Of a DNA stretch of 64,000 nt, positions 34,401 to 42,279 are shown one piece after another. Position 1 is the first letter of the stretch; the number at the start of each line of letters is the position of its first letter. A program made the translations under genes and the position numbers. The notes under the pieces were generated by a model, which made no database searches, was not told the DNA's origin, and saw only the letters and a program-made list of their open reading frames with translations. Origin of the DNA: Hymenobacter roseosalivarius DSM 11622 (GTDB taxonomy: Bacteria; Bacteroidota; Bacteroidia; Cytophagales; Hymenobacteraceae); NCBI RefSeq assembly GCF_900176135.1, contig NZ_FWWW01000047.1:18-64017 (forward strand). Reading direction: 5' to 3'.

Positions 34401-34582
34401 CCGCGCTCATCGATTACCCGACCAGTGATGGTCACATCAGCTAGCAGGCCTGAGGTAACGCTAGGCAAAACAGCCGCCGGAGCGGCCAGGAGACCATTAC
34501 TAAAACCGAGGCCGAGTACCGGCAGCAGTATCAGCGGCCTTGTAACCCAACGCAACGGTTGAAAGTGTAAAGTACAAATCAT
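34395..34582 (-). pseudogene. N-terminal remnant of a SusC/RagA-type receptor
   Basis: From the ATG at 34582 the frame encodes a long signal peptide (VTRPLILLPVLGLGFSNGLL), a short spacer and VTITGRVIDERGEG. The last part is the first strand of the carboxypeptidase-regulatory-like domain with which SusC-type TonB-dependent receptors begin. After GEG, where LPGV would be expected, the frame runs into agarase DNA and stops at 34370. Only about 62 of the usual 1000 residues remain. The upstream region still holds a LacI-type palindrome at 34858. Confidence 0.72.
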
Positions 34583-35090
34583 GGATGTGTGGAAATTGTT
34601 GTTGAGCAAAAACCAGGGGGGACACTTGCTGCCAGTAATAGGTGACAGCGGTTTCAGGGGCACGGCCGATAACCGAACAGTAAATATTTCAATTATGAGC
34701 GCTGGGGGGGAGCTTATTCTGTTGGAATAAGAGATGTTGGCGAACGGCGTAGAAGCCGGCGAATAAGGTAGAATTCAACTTTTTCTTCGAATGCTTCGCT
34801 CTGCTAAGTACCGTACATTTAGCAATCAAATCATCTATAAGGGCCCTGTTTATCTACGTAAACGTTTACATAGCTTCGGGAGGAAGTGAAGCTAAAAACT
34901 CTGGAAAGAAGAGCATTGCCGTGGATAGATACGTAGTTGTGATAGTGCTATTTAAGGTCGCTGTCGATACCCGCCTTAGGCCTTGCGATATGATTTATCA
35001 TTGTTTATAATGCGTTAGCTTTACTCAGCTGAGCAGTTTTCCTTTTATTTCACCTTCACATTCGTCCGTTTTCAGCTCCATTCAAGCGTT
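34583..35090. other. Divergent regulatory gap upstream of the LacI gene
   Basis: About 500 bases lie between the SusC remnant (minus) and the LacI regulator (plus). It contains the palindrome GTAAACGTTTAC at 34858, a half-site of repeat family A (CGAATGCTTCGCTCTGC, about 34788-34804) and one GGGGGGG tract near 34700. No coding frame is credible. Confidence 0.5.
34858..34869. promoter_or_regulatory. LacI-family operator GTAAACGTTTAC
   Basis: A perfect 12-base palindrome with the central CG typical of LacI/GalR operators (AANCGNTT-like). It lies 222 bases before the LacI gene and 276 bases before the SusC remnant. A near-identical site precedes the intact susC at 45544. The regulator at 35091 is the natural candidate to bind it. 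Confidence 0.7.
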
Positions 35091-36107
35091 TTGATGAACC
35101 AAGTAAATTTGAAACGGCTGGCGCAGGAACTGAACCTATCGATTGCCACGGTTTCCCGGGCGCTGCAGGATAGCTACGAGGTGTCGTCGCAAACCAAGGA
35201 GCGGGTGAAGGCCCTGGCCGCCGAACTCAACTACGAGCCCAACGCCTACGCCAGCAGCCTGCGGCGCAACATCAGCAAAACCATTGGCGTGGTCGTTCCG
35301 GAGGTGAATAATCACTTCTTCTCGCTGGTAATCAACGGCATCGAGGAAGTAGCCCATCAGAGCGGCTACCACGTTCTCATCTACCTCACCCACGACGACT
35401 ACGAGCGGGAGGTGGCCATCACGCAGTACCTGACCGGGGGGCGGGTAGATGGCCTGCTCATGTCGGTGGCCAGCGAGAGCCAGAAGTTCGCGCACCTGCA
35501 AAAGCTGTATGTCAGTAAGCCGGCCATCGTTTTTTTCGACCGGGTGTGCGAAGCCATAGCCACGGCCAACGTGACCACCAACGACTACGAGAGCGGCTAC
35601 CTGGCTACCCGGCACCTGATCGAAGCCGGCTGCCGCCACATCGCGTATCTGCTGGTTTCGGGCAACCTGTCCATCGGGCGAATCCGGATGCAGGGCTACC
35701 AAGCGGCGCTCCGCGACCACGGCCTCCCGTATGATGACACGTTGGTCGTGAGCGACGACGGCGACGACGAGCGCAACACCGCGCGGATTATGGACCTGCT
35801 GCGCCGCCGCCCCGAAGTAGATGGCATTTTTGCCTCCGTCGAGCACCTGGCCATCAGCAGCTACCACGCCTGCCACGCCCTGGGCCGCGCGATTCCCGCT
35901 GAGGTCAAAATTATTGGCTTTTCCAATCTGGGGGTTGCCGCGCTGCTGGCCCCGGCCCTGACCACCATCACGCAGCCCGCCTACGAGATGGGCAAGGCCG
36001 CCGCCCAGATCCTGCTGTGCGCCATCGAGAAGAAGCGGGCCATTTCGCCCGGCCAGAGCCTGGTATTGAAATCGGAGCTGTTTGCGCGCCGGTCTACGGC
36101 CTCCTGA
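35091..36107 (+). CDS. LacI-family transcriptional regulator
   Basis: A 338-residue repressor/activator. The N-terminal helix-turn-helix reads NLKRLAQELNLSIATVSRAL, and the hinge follows (NYEPNAYASSLRR, ISKTIGVVVPE). The periplasmic-binding-protein-like sugar domain has VDGLLMSVASES, FFDRV, ESGYLATRHLIEAGCRHIA and GFSNLGVAALLAPALTTI. The ligand is unknown. The gene divides the deletion scar from the susCD operon, which runs toward it from the right. Matching palindromes upstream of the SusC remnant and the intact susC suggest that it controls carbohydrate uptake here. It is convergent with the VOC gene. Confidence 0.92.
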   Translation: MMNQVNLKRLAQELNLSIATVSRALQDSYEVSSQTKERVKALAAELNYEPNAYASSLRRNISKTIGVVVPEVNNHFFSLVINGIEEVAHQSGYHVLIYLTHDDYEREVAITQYLTGGRVDGLLMSVASESQKFAHLQKLYVSKPAIVFFDRVCEAIATANVTTNDYESGYLATRHLIEAGCRHIAYLLVSGNLSIGRIRMQGYQAALRDHGLPYDDTLVVSDDGDDERNTARIMDLLRRRPEVDGIFASVEHLAISSYHACHALGRAIPAEVKIIGFSNLGVAALLAPALTTITQPAYEMGKAAAQILLCAIEKKRAISPGQSLVLKSELFARRSTAS

Positions 36108-36133
36108 GCCCGGCATTTTGCCCCCCAGCCCTA

Positions 36134-36589
36134 TTATTTGGCATCATTGATTTCAATCCAGTAGCCATCCGGGTCCTGCAGGTAAATCTGTTTTACCCCG
36201 TCAATTCTGGTGGTCGGTATTTTACTGTCGCCCTTCAGGTTGGTATAGGCTACGTTCCGCTTTTCCAGGTGCGTGATAAAGCCGCTGAGGGAGGCCACGC
36301 TGAAGCACAGGTGCGTATTCTTATTCTCCAGCAGCGGGCAGCCCCGCTGGATGATGTGCAGCTGCAGCGCCGGCCCCATGCTGAACCAGGCATGAATTCC
36401 ATCATTAAAGGGATTGGCGATTTCTTCCAGCTTCAGGGCGCTCCGGTAAAAATCAGTGCTTTTCTTCAGGTCTTTCACGCAGATGGCCGCATGATTAAAG
36501 TGCGGAATATCAGCCTTATTTACTTGCGCGGTGGTAATCCGGGGGGCAATTAGGGCAACAGTAAACAGCAGAAAAAAGACGTTTTTCAT
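36134..36589 (-). CDS. Exported VOC/glyoxalase-family protein
   Basis: A 151-residue protein with a signal peptide (FFLLFTVALIAPRITTAQ) and one vicinal-oxygen-chelate domain. The motifs are FNHAAICVKDLKKSTDFYR, GPALQLHIIQRG, HLCFSVASL and IYLQDPDGYWIEIND. The candidate metal residues are the His in FNHAAI, the His in LQLHI, the His in HLCF and the last Glu. Unlike ordinary lactoylglutathione lyases it is predicted to be exported, so the substrate lies in the periplasm. As the last gene of the susCD-DUF1080-Gfo-PmoA series it may act as epimerase or isomerase on an oxidised sugar. That role is an inference. Confidence 0.82.
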   Translation of the reverse strand: MKNVFFLLFTVALIAPRITTAQVNKADIPHFNHAAICVKDLKKSTDFYRSALKLEEIANPFNDGIHAWFSMGPALQLHIIQRGCPLLENKNTHLCFSVASLSGFITHLEKRNVAYTNLKGDSKIPTTRIDGVKQIYLQDPDGYWIEINDAK

Positions 36590-36636
36590 CAGGCAGAATC
36601 AGTTGATAAGCACTCGTGCGGAGGTAAGCGTAAACG

Positions 36637-37713
36637 CTAGTTGTTTTTGCTGGTAGCGAGGCTCCTTTTGCCGAAGTCCGCGGCCATCTCGCTTAGCTGA
36701 CTACCCGAAAGCGTAGTGGGGCCCGCGTCAATCACCACCCGGTAGCGAAACGTGACTGACTCGCCCTTTTTGAGGTGGAGGTTTTTGGCTGATTTTCCGT
36801 TGGTAAAAATCTTTTCGCCCAGCGGGTTGGCGGCAAACAGGCCGTAGCCACGGGCGTGCCAGAAGGTCGGATAGTTCGGGTTTTTAGGATGGTCGATGAT
36901 GGCGATGCTGACCGAGTCCGAGCCTATTTTGCCAAATACCTTGCACCAGGCTCCGCGCGTACTCCAGGCGTCGTTACCGCGCTGGCCGGCGCTGGTCAGG
37001 TAGTTGCCCGTGGCCAGCTGGTCCGTGCCGCCCTTCACTACCGTCACGTTGCCTTTATCGTCCGTAAACTTCTGGTCCTGGTCGGTGGGCATTTGCAGCT
37101 CGTGGGCCAGGCGCAGCCCGATCAGCCCATCCTTCGCGTCGTTGAAGGTTACGTCCGTGTTGGCTTTCAGCGTGGTAACCCGGTCAATCAAACGCTGGCG
37201 GCCCGCGCCGCTGAATTCAAACCGGGTCGTTTCTTCCAGCAGCACCTCATTTTGCTGGTTGGTCCAGTTGGCGTGATAGGCCAGCGCGCCCGTAGGGCCG
37301 CTGGTGGTTTCCAGAATGCGGTCAGTTTTGATCCAGCCATAGGACGCTTTTTTCGCCGCCGGAATGGCGTAGGAATTATTCCAGAAATCGAGGCCGTTCA
37401 CGTTCTCAAAATTCAGCCACAGCCCGAGGTGGTGGGGGTGGTCGGTGGGGTCGCCGGCCTTCGGCTGAACCGGAAAACCCCGCGTCACGACCGTGCCGCC
37501 CGCCGCCCGCAGCGGGTACAAAACCGGTTTTTCCAGCGTATCCGGGTACAAAAAGCTGGTGAACAGATGCTGGCCCACGTACACGTCGATCTTCTTTTGC
37601 CGCGCGTCCCCCCGGATCACCCGCACGGCCTCCTTCTGCTGGGCCGGGGCCGCGGAAAAGGCAAGCACGGTCAGCAGCCCGGCCCCAAGCCAGGAAAGAA
37701 AAGGATTTACCAT
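36637..37713 (-). CDS. PmoA/DUF6807 family protein
   Basis: A 358-residue exported protein with the signal peptide SWLGAGLLTVLAFSAAPAQ. It fits the family named PmoA or DUF6807, whose name comes from an old misannotation as methane oxygenase. Motifs include FTSFLYPDTLEKPVLYPLRA, GDPTDHPHHLGLWLNFENVNG, SYGWIKTD and a C-terminal FRYRVVIDAG. The HPHH cluster may bind metal or sugar. The function is unknown, but the gene often travels with Gfo/Idh/MocA oxidoreductases and DUF1080 hydrolases, as here. The gap to the upstream oxidoreductase is only 15 bases, so they are cotranscribed. Confidence 0.85.
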   Translation of the reverse strand: MVNPFLSWLGAGLLTVLAFSAAPAQQKEAVRVIRGDARQKKIDVYVGQHLFTSFLYPDTLEKPVLYPLRAAGGTVVTRGFPVQPKAGDPTDHPHHLGLWLNFENVNGLDFWNNSYAIPAAKKASYGWIKTDRILETTSGPTGALAYHANWTNQQNEVLLEETTRFEFSGAGRQRLIDRVTTLKANTDVTFNDAKDGLIGLRLAHELQMPTDQDQKFTDDKGNVTVVKGGTDQLATGNYLTSAGQRGNDAWSTRGAWCKVFGKIGSDSVSIAIIDHPKNPNYPTFWHARGYGLFAANPLGEKIFTNGKSAKNLHLKKGESVTFRYRVVIDAGPTTLSGSQLSEMAADFGKRSLATSKNN

Positions 37714-37728
37714 TGGGTTGGGCCGGGC

Positions 37729-39084
37729 CTAATAAGTGAAAATTTTGCCCCCCACCATTACTTCCTGGGTTTTATCGTCAAACGTGGCCTTCTGGCCCGT
37801 CCGGGCGGCGGCGGTGGTCATGATGTTGGCAATGGAGTGGCTGTAGCCGGCCTCTACGGGCGCGTGCGGCGCTTTGCGGCTGCGCACGCTCTCCATCCAG
37901 TTGCGGACGTGGTTGGAGGTCAGCGTATCGCCCCCGGTGTTGGCCGACGCGACGACCACTTCGGTGCTGGACAAGCTCATTTCCGGCAGCAGATTGGCCT
38001 GCATCTGCATGGCCTCGGCAAACTTCTTATTCAGGCCGCCGCGGGGCGATACCTGATTGGTAATCAGGTTCAGCTCGCCGCCGTTGGAATAGTAGATCTC
38101 AGCCGGGCGCTCGTCGCCGTTGTGCATCCGCGAGCCAAACGTCACCTGGAAGCCGGTGGTCGGGTCGTTCAGGGGGCCATAGTCAAACACGGCCGTCAGG
38201 GTGTCCCAGTTGCGGCGGCCGTCCTTCCACATATAAATGCCGCCGTTGGCCACCACGCTGCGCGGGTGCGGCAGGCCGGTAAACCAATGCACGGTGTCAA
38301 TCTGGTGGCTCATCCACTGGCCGGGCAGGCCGGAGGAGTAGGGCCAGAACAGCCGGTACTCCAGGTACTTGCGCGGGTCGAAGGCCTCGGCGGGACGGTT
38401 CATCAGATACCGCTTCCAGTCCACATCCGATTCCTTGAGCTGGGCCACCAGCGCCGGGCGGCGCCACCGGCCGGGCTGGTTCACGTTCCAGGTCAGCTCC
38501 ACCATCGTGATGGGGCCGAACTTGCCCGACTTGATAAAGTCGTTGGCCGCGTGGTAGTTGTTGCCGCTGCGGCGCTGGGAGCCAATCTGGATGATGCGGT
38601 CGGAGGCTTTAATGACTTTCAGGGCGGCCCGGTTGTCTTCCATCGTTTCGGCGAAGGGCTTTTCCACGTAGGCGTCGCAGCCGGCCTTCACGGCCTCAAT
38701 GGCGTGCAGGGCGTGCTGAAAATCGGCGGTGCCGATGAATACCGCGTCCACAGCCTTTTTGGCGTACATCTCTTCGTTGTTGCGATACGCCGCCACGTCG
38801 TGGCCCAGCTTTTCCTTCCAGGCCGCCGCGCCTTCTTCCCGCCGCTGCTTCCAGATATCGGACACAGCCACCACGTCGAAGTTCAGCTCCTTGTAGTGAT
38901 TCATAAAGCAGGGCATATGTGAGCCCTTGTGCCGGTCCGAGAAGCCAACCACTCCGACGCGCACCCGGTCGTTGGCCCCAATAATGCGCTTGTAGCTGCT
39001 GGCCGACCAGCTGACTTGGGAAAACAGCACCCCGGCACTGGCCAGGGCCGTTTGCTTGATAAATTGACGACGTTCGGTAGACAT
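37729..39084 (-). CDS. Tat-exported Gfo/Idh/MocA oxidoreductase
   Basis: A 451-residue sugar oxidoreductase. The start TERRQFIKQTALASAGVLFS is a Tat signal, so the folded protein with bound NAD(P) is exported. The Rossmann motif is VRVGVVGFSDRHKG, somewhat degenerate at the glycines. The catalytic-lysine region is YVEKPFAETM, and the C-terminal alpha/beta domain has WNVNQPGRWRRP and PGQWMSHQIDTVHWF. Exported members with tightly held cofactor oxidise or reduce glycosides at C3. Its neighbours (DUF1080, PmoA, VOC, SusCD) support a keto-sugar role. It lacks the Dxx[ST]GAT motif seen in the homologue at 47014. Confidence 0.92.
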   Translation of the reverse strand: MSTERRQFIKQTALASAGVLFSQVSWSASSYKRIIGANDRVRVGVVGFSDRHKGSHMPCFMNHYKELNFDVVAVSDIWKQRREEGAAAWKEKLGHDVAAYRNNEEMYAKKAVDAVFIGTADFQHALHAIEAVKAGCDAYVEKPFAETMEDNRAALKVIKASDRIIQIGSQRRSGNNYHAANDFIKSGKFGPITMVELTWNVNQPGRWRRPALVAQLKESDVDWKRYLMNRPAEAFDPRKYLEYRLFWPYSSGLPGQWMSHQIDTVHWFTGLPHPRSVVANGGIYMWKDGRRNWDTLTAVFDYGPLNDPTTGFQVTFGSRMHNGDERPAEIYYSNGGELNLITNQVSPRGGLNKKFAEAMQMQANLLPEMSLSSTEVVVASANTGGDTLTSNHVRNWMESVRSRKAPHAPVEAGYSHSIANIMTTAAARTGQKATFDDKTQEVMVGGKIFTY

Positions 39085-39116
39085 GAGAAGTTGATTTAGG
39101 GTGAGAGCGGGGGCAA

Positions 39117-40502
39117 TTACTTCAGCTCCTTGATTTTAATGCTGCGGAAGGAAGCCAGATTGCCATGATCTTGCAGCAGAATGTGGCCGGCCGCTGCCTC
39201 CCCGAAGTTCGGCCAGACCTTGTACTTGCTCTGGGCCACCAGGTCGCGGAACTCCGGGGAGCCGCGCGTGTATTCCAGCACTTTCGCCCCGTTCAGGTAG
39301 TGCTCTACCCGGTTGTCGGGGTATACCACCACGCGGCCCACGTTCCACTCGCCGATGGGGTGAATGAAGCGCGGATTCTTGTCGGCTTTCTTTAAATCAT
39401 ATAAGGAAGCCAGGGTCCGGTTGCCGTCGCGGCCGAGCTTAGCGTCGGGGTGCAGAGCATCGTCGAGCACCTGGTACTCCAGGCCGATGGCCGAGCCTTC
39501 GGTCTTCTCGTCCAGGGTCACGAAGTATTTTACGCCACTGTTGGCCCCCGGCGTCAGCTTAAACTCGAAGGACAGATCGAAGGCCTTGTACTGGTCCTTG
39601 GTCACGATGTCGCCGCCGTTGGCCGCCTCCTTGCCCTCCGACGACAGCACCGTCAGGGTGCCGTCTTTGGTTTGCCAGCCCTGGGCCGGAAACGTGGCGG
39701 CTTTGGCACTGCGCCAGCCCGCCGGGGTTTTGCCATCATAGAGCAGCTTCCAGCCGTGCTCTTTCTCGTAGGCCGTCAGCGTGTTGGGCACGAAGTTGAC
39801 CACGTAGATGTCGACCGGGAAGGGACTGGGCTTCAGGTCTGTGGTCTTGATTTTGATGTTTTTGAAGTAGACTTTTTTGCCCGCCTGCTCCTGGGTCGTG
39901 ATGCCGTGTACCTGCAGGCCGATAAAGCCTTTTGGGTCAATAGGATCGACTACATACGCCACGGGCGTACCGTTGATCCAGGTTTTCATCTCATTGCCCA
40001 GGCACTCCACCTTGATGTGGTTGTACTGACCCACCTTGAAAAGCGGCTTGGCCTTGGGGTTCAGATCCAGCGGATATAGCCACTGCCGCCGCGCCTCATC
40101 ATAAATGCCCCCCGACCAGCTCCGCGCCGAAGGATCAATCTCCACCTGCCGGCCATAGACCTTGCCCTCCGGTCCGGGGGCCCCGAAGTGGCTGCGCGTC
40201 TGCACGCCCGAGTTGCTCACCGCGCTTTCGATCATCAGGTCCAGCTCCAGCTGAAAGTCGCCGTACTCTTTCTCCGTGACCAGGAAGGTGTTGCCCGAAT
40301 TCATGACGGTGGTGCCCACGATGGCGCCGTTTTCCACCTTGTAGTCGGCCGTGCCGGCTAGGCGCTTCCAGCCCTTCAGGGTCTTGCCATCGAACAGGTT
40401 CTGCCAGGCGTCGGCGGCAGCGGCGGCCGCGGCCGGCTGGGGCGGGGCGAAAGTCAGAGCCGCCAGCACGCAGCCGGCAATCAGGGAGGTAGGTTTTTTC
40501 AA
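39117..40502 (-). CDS. Double DUF1080 (3-keto-disaccharide hydrolase) protein
   Basis: A 461-residue exported protein with two DUF1080 domains in tandem. The first (about residues 30-215) opens with WQNLFDGKTLKGWKRL and contains SNSGVQTRSHFGAPGPEG. The second (about 245-461) opens with WKLLYDGKTPAGWRSA and contains NSGVKYFVTLDEKTEGSAIG. DUF1080 is a jelly-roll fold related to concanavalin-like glucanases. Characterised members hydrolyse 3-keto-disaccharides formed by C3 oxidation. The signal peptide is followed by an alanine run. With the Gfo/Idh/MocA gene downstream this predicts oxidation of a glycoside and then cleavage of the keto product. Confidence 0.88.
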   Translation of the reverse strand: MKKPTSLIAGCVLAALTFAPPQPAAAAAAADAWQNLFDGKTLKGWKRLAGTADYKVENGAIVGTTVMNSGNTFLVTEKEYGDFQLELDLMIESAVSNSGVQTRSHFGAPGPEGKVYGRQVEIDPSARSWSGGIYDEARRQWLYPLDLNPKAKPLFKVGQYNHIKVECLGNEMKTWINGTPVAYVVDPIDPKGFIGLQVHGITTQEQAGKKVYFKNIKIKTTDLKPSPFPVDIYVVNFVPNTLTAYEKEHGWKLLYDGKTPAGWRSAKAATFPAQGWQTKDGTLTVLSSEGKEAANGGDIVTKDQYKAFDLSFEFKLTPGANSGVKYFVTLDEKTEGSAIGLEYQVLDDALHPDAKLGRDGNRTLASLYDLKKADKNPRFIHPIGEWNVGRVVVYPDNRVEHYLNGAKVLEYTRGSPEFRDLVAQSKYKVWPNFGEAAAGHILLQDHGNLASFRSIKIKELK

Positions 40503-40594
40503 GGAATTGAGTTGATGAAGTGTATACTTCGGTTAGGTTAAACTACTGAAGCTTCGGCTGTGAGCCTGCTGGGGGGCTTTTTCTGTCTGCGCCC

Positions 40595-42247
40595 TCAATA
40601 GCCAGGGTTCTGGGGGAAAGCCGCCGCGCCGCCGGCCGTGCGGTCGATCTGGTCCTGCGGGATGGGGCGCAGCACGTGGAAAGGGCGGATGTTGGCCGCC
40701 GCGTCGGGGTTGTACAGGCGCACCCGCTCCACCAGTACGCCCCAGCGCTTGAGGTCGAACCAGCGGAACATCTCGCCCAGAAGCTCCCGCTCGCGCTCTT
40801 CCATGATGAAATCCATGGTCAGCTGGCCGGCCGTTATCTGCATGGCGGCTTCTTTGCCCGGAAAGGCTGCCCGCCGCCGCACGGCGTTGATAAAGGGCAA
40901 TGCCTCGGCGGGCTTACTCATTCTGAGCAACGCTTCCGCCGCGATAAGCTGGGTTTCGGCCAGCCGGAACATCAGAAAATCGCGGCTGCCGTTCGTGTAG
41001 GTCAGATCGGGCCGCAAGGGGTCCAGAAACTTGAGCAGGGTCGGGAAGAGGTTGGGCCGGTACAGGCTTGGCACCAGCACCTGATAGGGCTTGCGGGCCC
41101 GCTGCGCCAGCGTCCACTCCACGCCGGGCAGGTAGATGGCCGTGTCGCCGGTGGCGTAGGTGACCCGCGTTTTGGAGTTGTCAAACAGGTTGGTGAACGT
41201 GCCCGGATTATTGGACAAGTAAGTGCTACGGAAGCTTTTCTGGTAACGCGAGTCGTTGGCGCGGTCAGCGAAAATCGTATTGAGCGTGTAGGTAGTGGGG
41301 CGAAAGCGCTTGAAGGGCCGGCCGTAGAAAATGTCGCGCCGCATCCCGGCCTGCACGTCGTATTCCATTCCGAAGTACAAATGGGTCTCGTTGCCCGCGC
41401 CGTTGGTGGTGGGGTCGGAGGTGTACTGGGTGGCAAAAATCACCTCGTCGCTGATCTCGCCGGCCCCCTGGGCAAATACGTTGGCAAAATCGGGCAGCAG
41501 GCGGTACGAGTAGTTTTTGATGACGTTCTGGGCGTAGGTGGCCGCCTGGGCGTAGTCGTTGGGGGCGGCGGCCTCGGAGGTGGCTTTGGTCAGGTACACG
41601 CGGGCCAGCAGATGCTCGCAGGCGCCTTTGGTGGCGCGGCCGTAGTCGGAGGTGGGCGCGGCCAGGTCCGGCAGCGCCGTTTCCAGGTCACTGATAATGG
41701 CAGCGTACACTTCCGGCACCGGCGTGCGCGTAGCTTCTTTCGTAGCCTTGGTATTCTGGCTCAGCACCAGCGGCACGGCCCCGTACATTTGTACCAGCAC
41801 GAAATAGTGGTGGGCCCGCAGAAACTTTACCTCGGCCACCCGGCGCTTTTTGGTGGCCTCGTCGATGCCCGTCACGTTGGCGGCCTGGTCGATGACGGCA
41901 TTGGCCGTATTGATGCCCAGATAAAACGAATTCCAGATGTCGGCCACGAACGGGGTCCGGCTGTCAAACTGGGTCGTGTACTGATTCACGTACTTAAAGG
42001 AGCCGTCGGCGCCCATCGTGTAGGTGTCGGTGCCAAACACGGTCATGGTCATGGCGCTTTCCCGGCCATAAAAATCGCGCAGCGAAGCATACACGGCCCG
42101 CACGGCCGCGTCGAAGCCGGCAGCCGTGGTGATGTACTCCGAGCCGACCTGCGACACCACGCGCTCCTCTAGCAGGTCCTTGCAGGACTGGCTGCCCAGC
42201 AACAGCATCGCGGCCAAGAGCAACTTACTATGTTTCAAAAGCTTCAT
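40595..42247 (-). CDS. SusD/RagB-family outer-membrane lipoprotein
   Basis: The surface glycan-binding lid that sits on SusC. The 550-residue protein has a lipoprotein signal ending in GSQSC (Cys22). The TPR-like SusD core shows FDAAVRAVYASLRDFYGRES, VAEVKFLRAHHYFVLVQMYG and PVPEVYAAIISDLETALPDL. The C-terminal part has FRLAETQLIAAEALLRM and MEERERELLGEMFRWFDLKRWG. All are standard in the family. The gap to susC is 32 bases, and they are surely cotranscribed. The glycan is not evident from the sequence; the downstream enzymes suggest a beta- or alpha-glycoside handled through keto intermediates. Confidence 0.95.
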   Translation of the reverse strand: MKLLKHSKLLLAAMLLLGSQSCKDLLEERVVSQVGSEYITTAAGFDAAVRAVYASLRDFYGRESAMTMTVFGTDTYTMGADGSFKYVNQYTTQFDSRTPFVADIWNSFYLGINTANAVIDQAANVTGIDEATKKRRVAEVKFLRAHHYFVLVQMYGAVPLVLSQNTKATKEATRTPVPEVYAAIISDLETALPDLAAPTSDYGRATKGACEHLLARVYLTKATSEAAAPNDYAQAATYAQNVIKNYSYRLLPDFANVFAQGAGEISDEVIFATQYTSDPTTNGAGNETHLYFGMEYDVQAGMRRDIFYGRPFKRFRPTTYTLNTIFADRANDSRYQKSFRSTYLSNNPGTFTNLFDNSKTRVTYATGDTAIYLPGVEWTLAQRARKPYQVLVPSLYRPNLFPTLLKFLDPLRPDLTYTNGSRDFLMFRLAETQLIAAEALLRMSKPAEALPFINAVRRRAAFPGKEAAMQITAGQLTMDFIMEERERELLGEMFRWFDLKRWGVLVERVRLYNPDAAANIRPFHVLRPIPQDQIDRTAGGAAAFPQNPGY

Positions 42248-42279
42248 ATTGAAAAGTCGAAAAGGACTGAGCAGTCAGG

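Noticed and set aside
35136..36116. A 326-codon frame opposite the LacI gene
   Set aside because: Antisense shadow, with no motif and biased composition.
36856..38922. A 688-codon open frame on the plus strand opposite the PmoA and Gfo/Idh/MocA genes
   Set aside because: It is the antisense shadow of two strong genes in high-G+C DNA. The translation is rich in Gly, Val, His and Arg without any domain, and it would destroy both genes if real.
40676..42172. A 498-codon frame opposite the susD gene
   Set aside because: Antisense shadow with low-complexity glycine/valine composition. susD on the other strand has clear family motifs.
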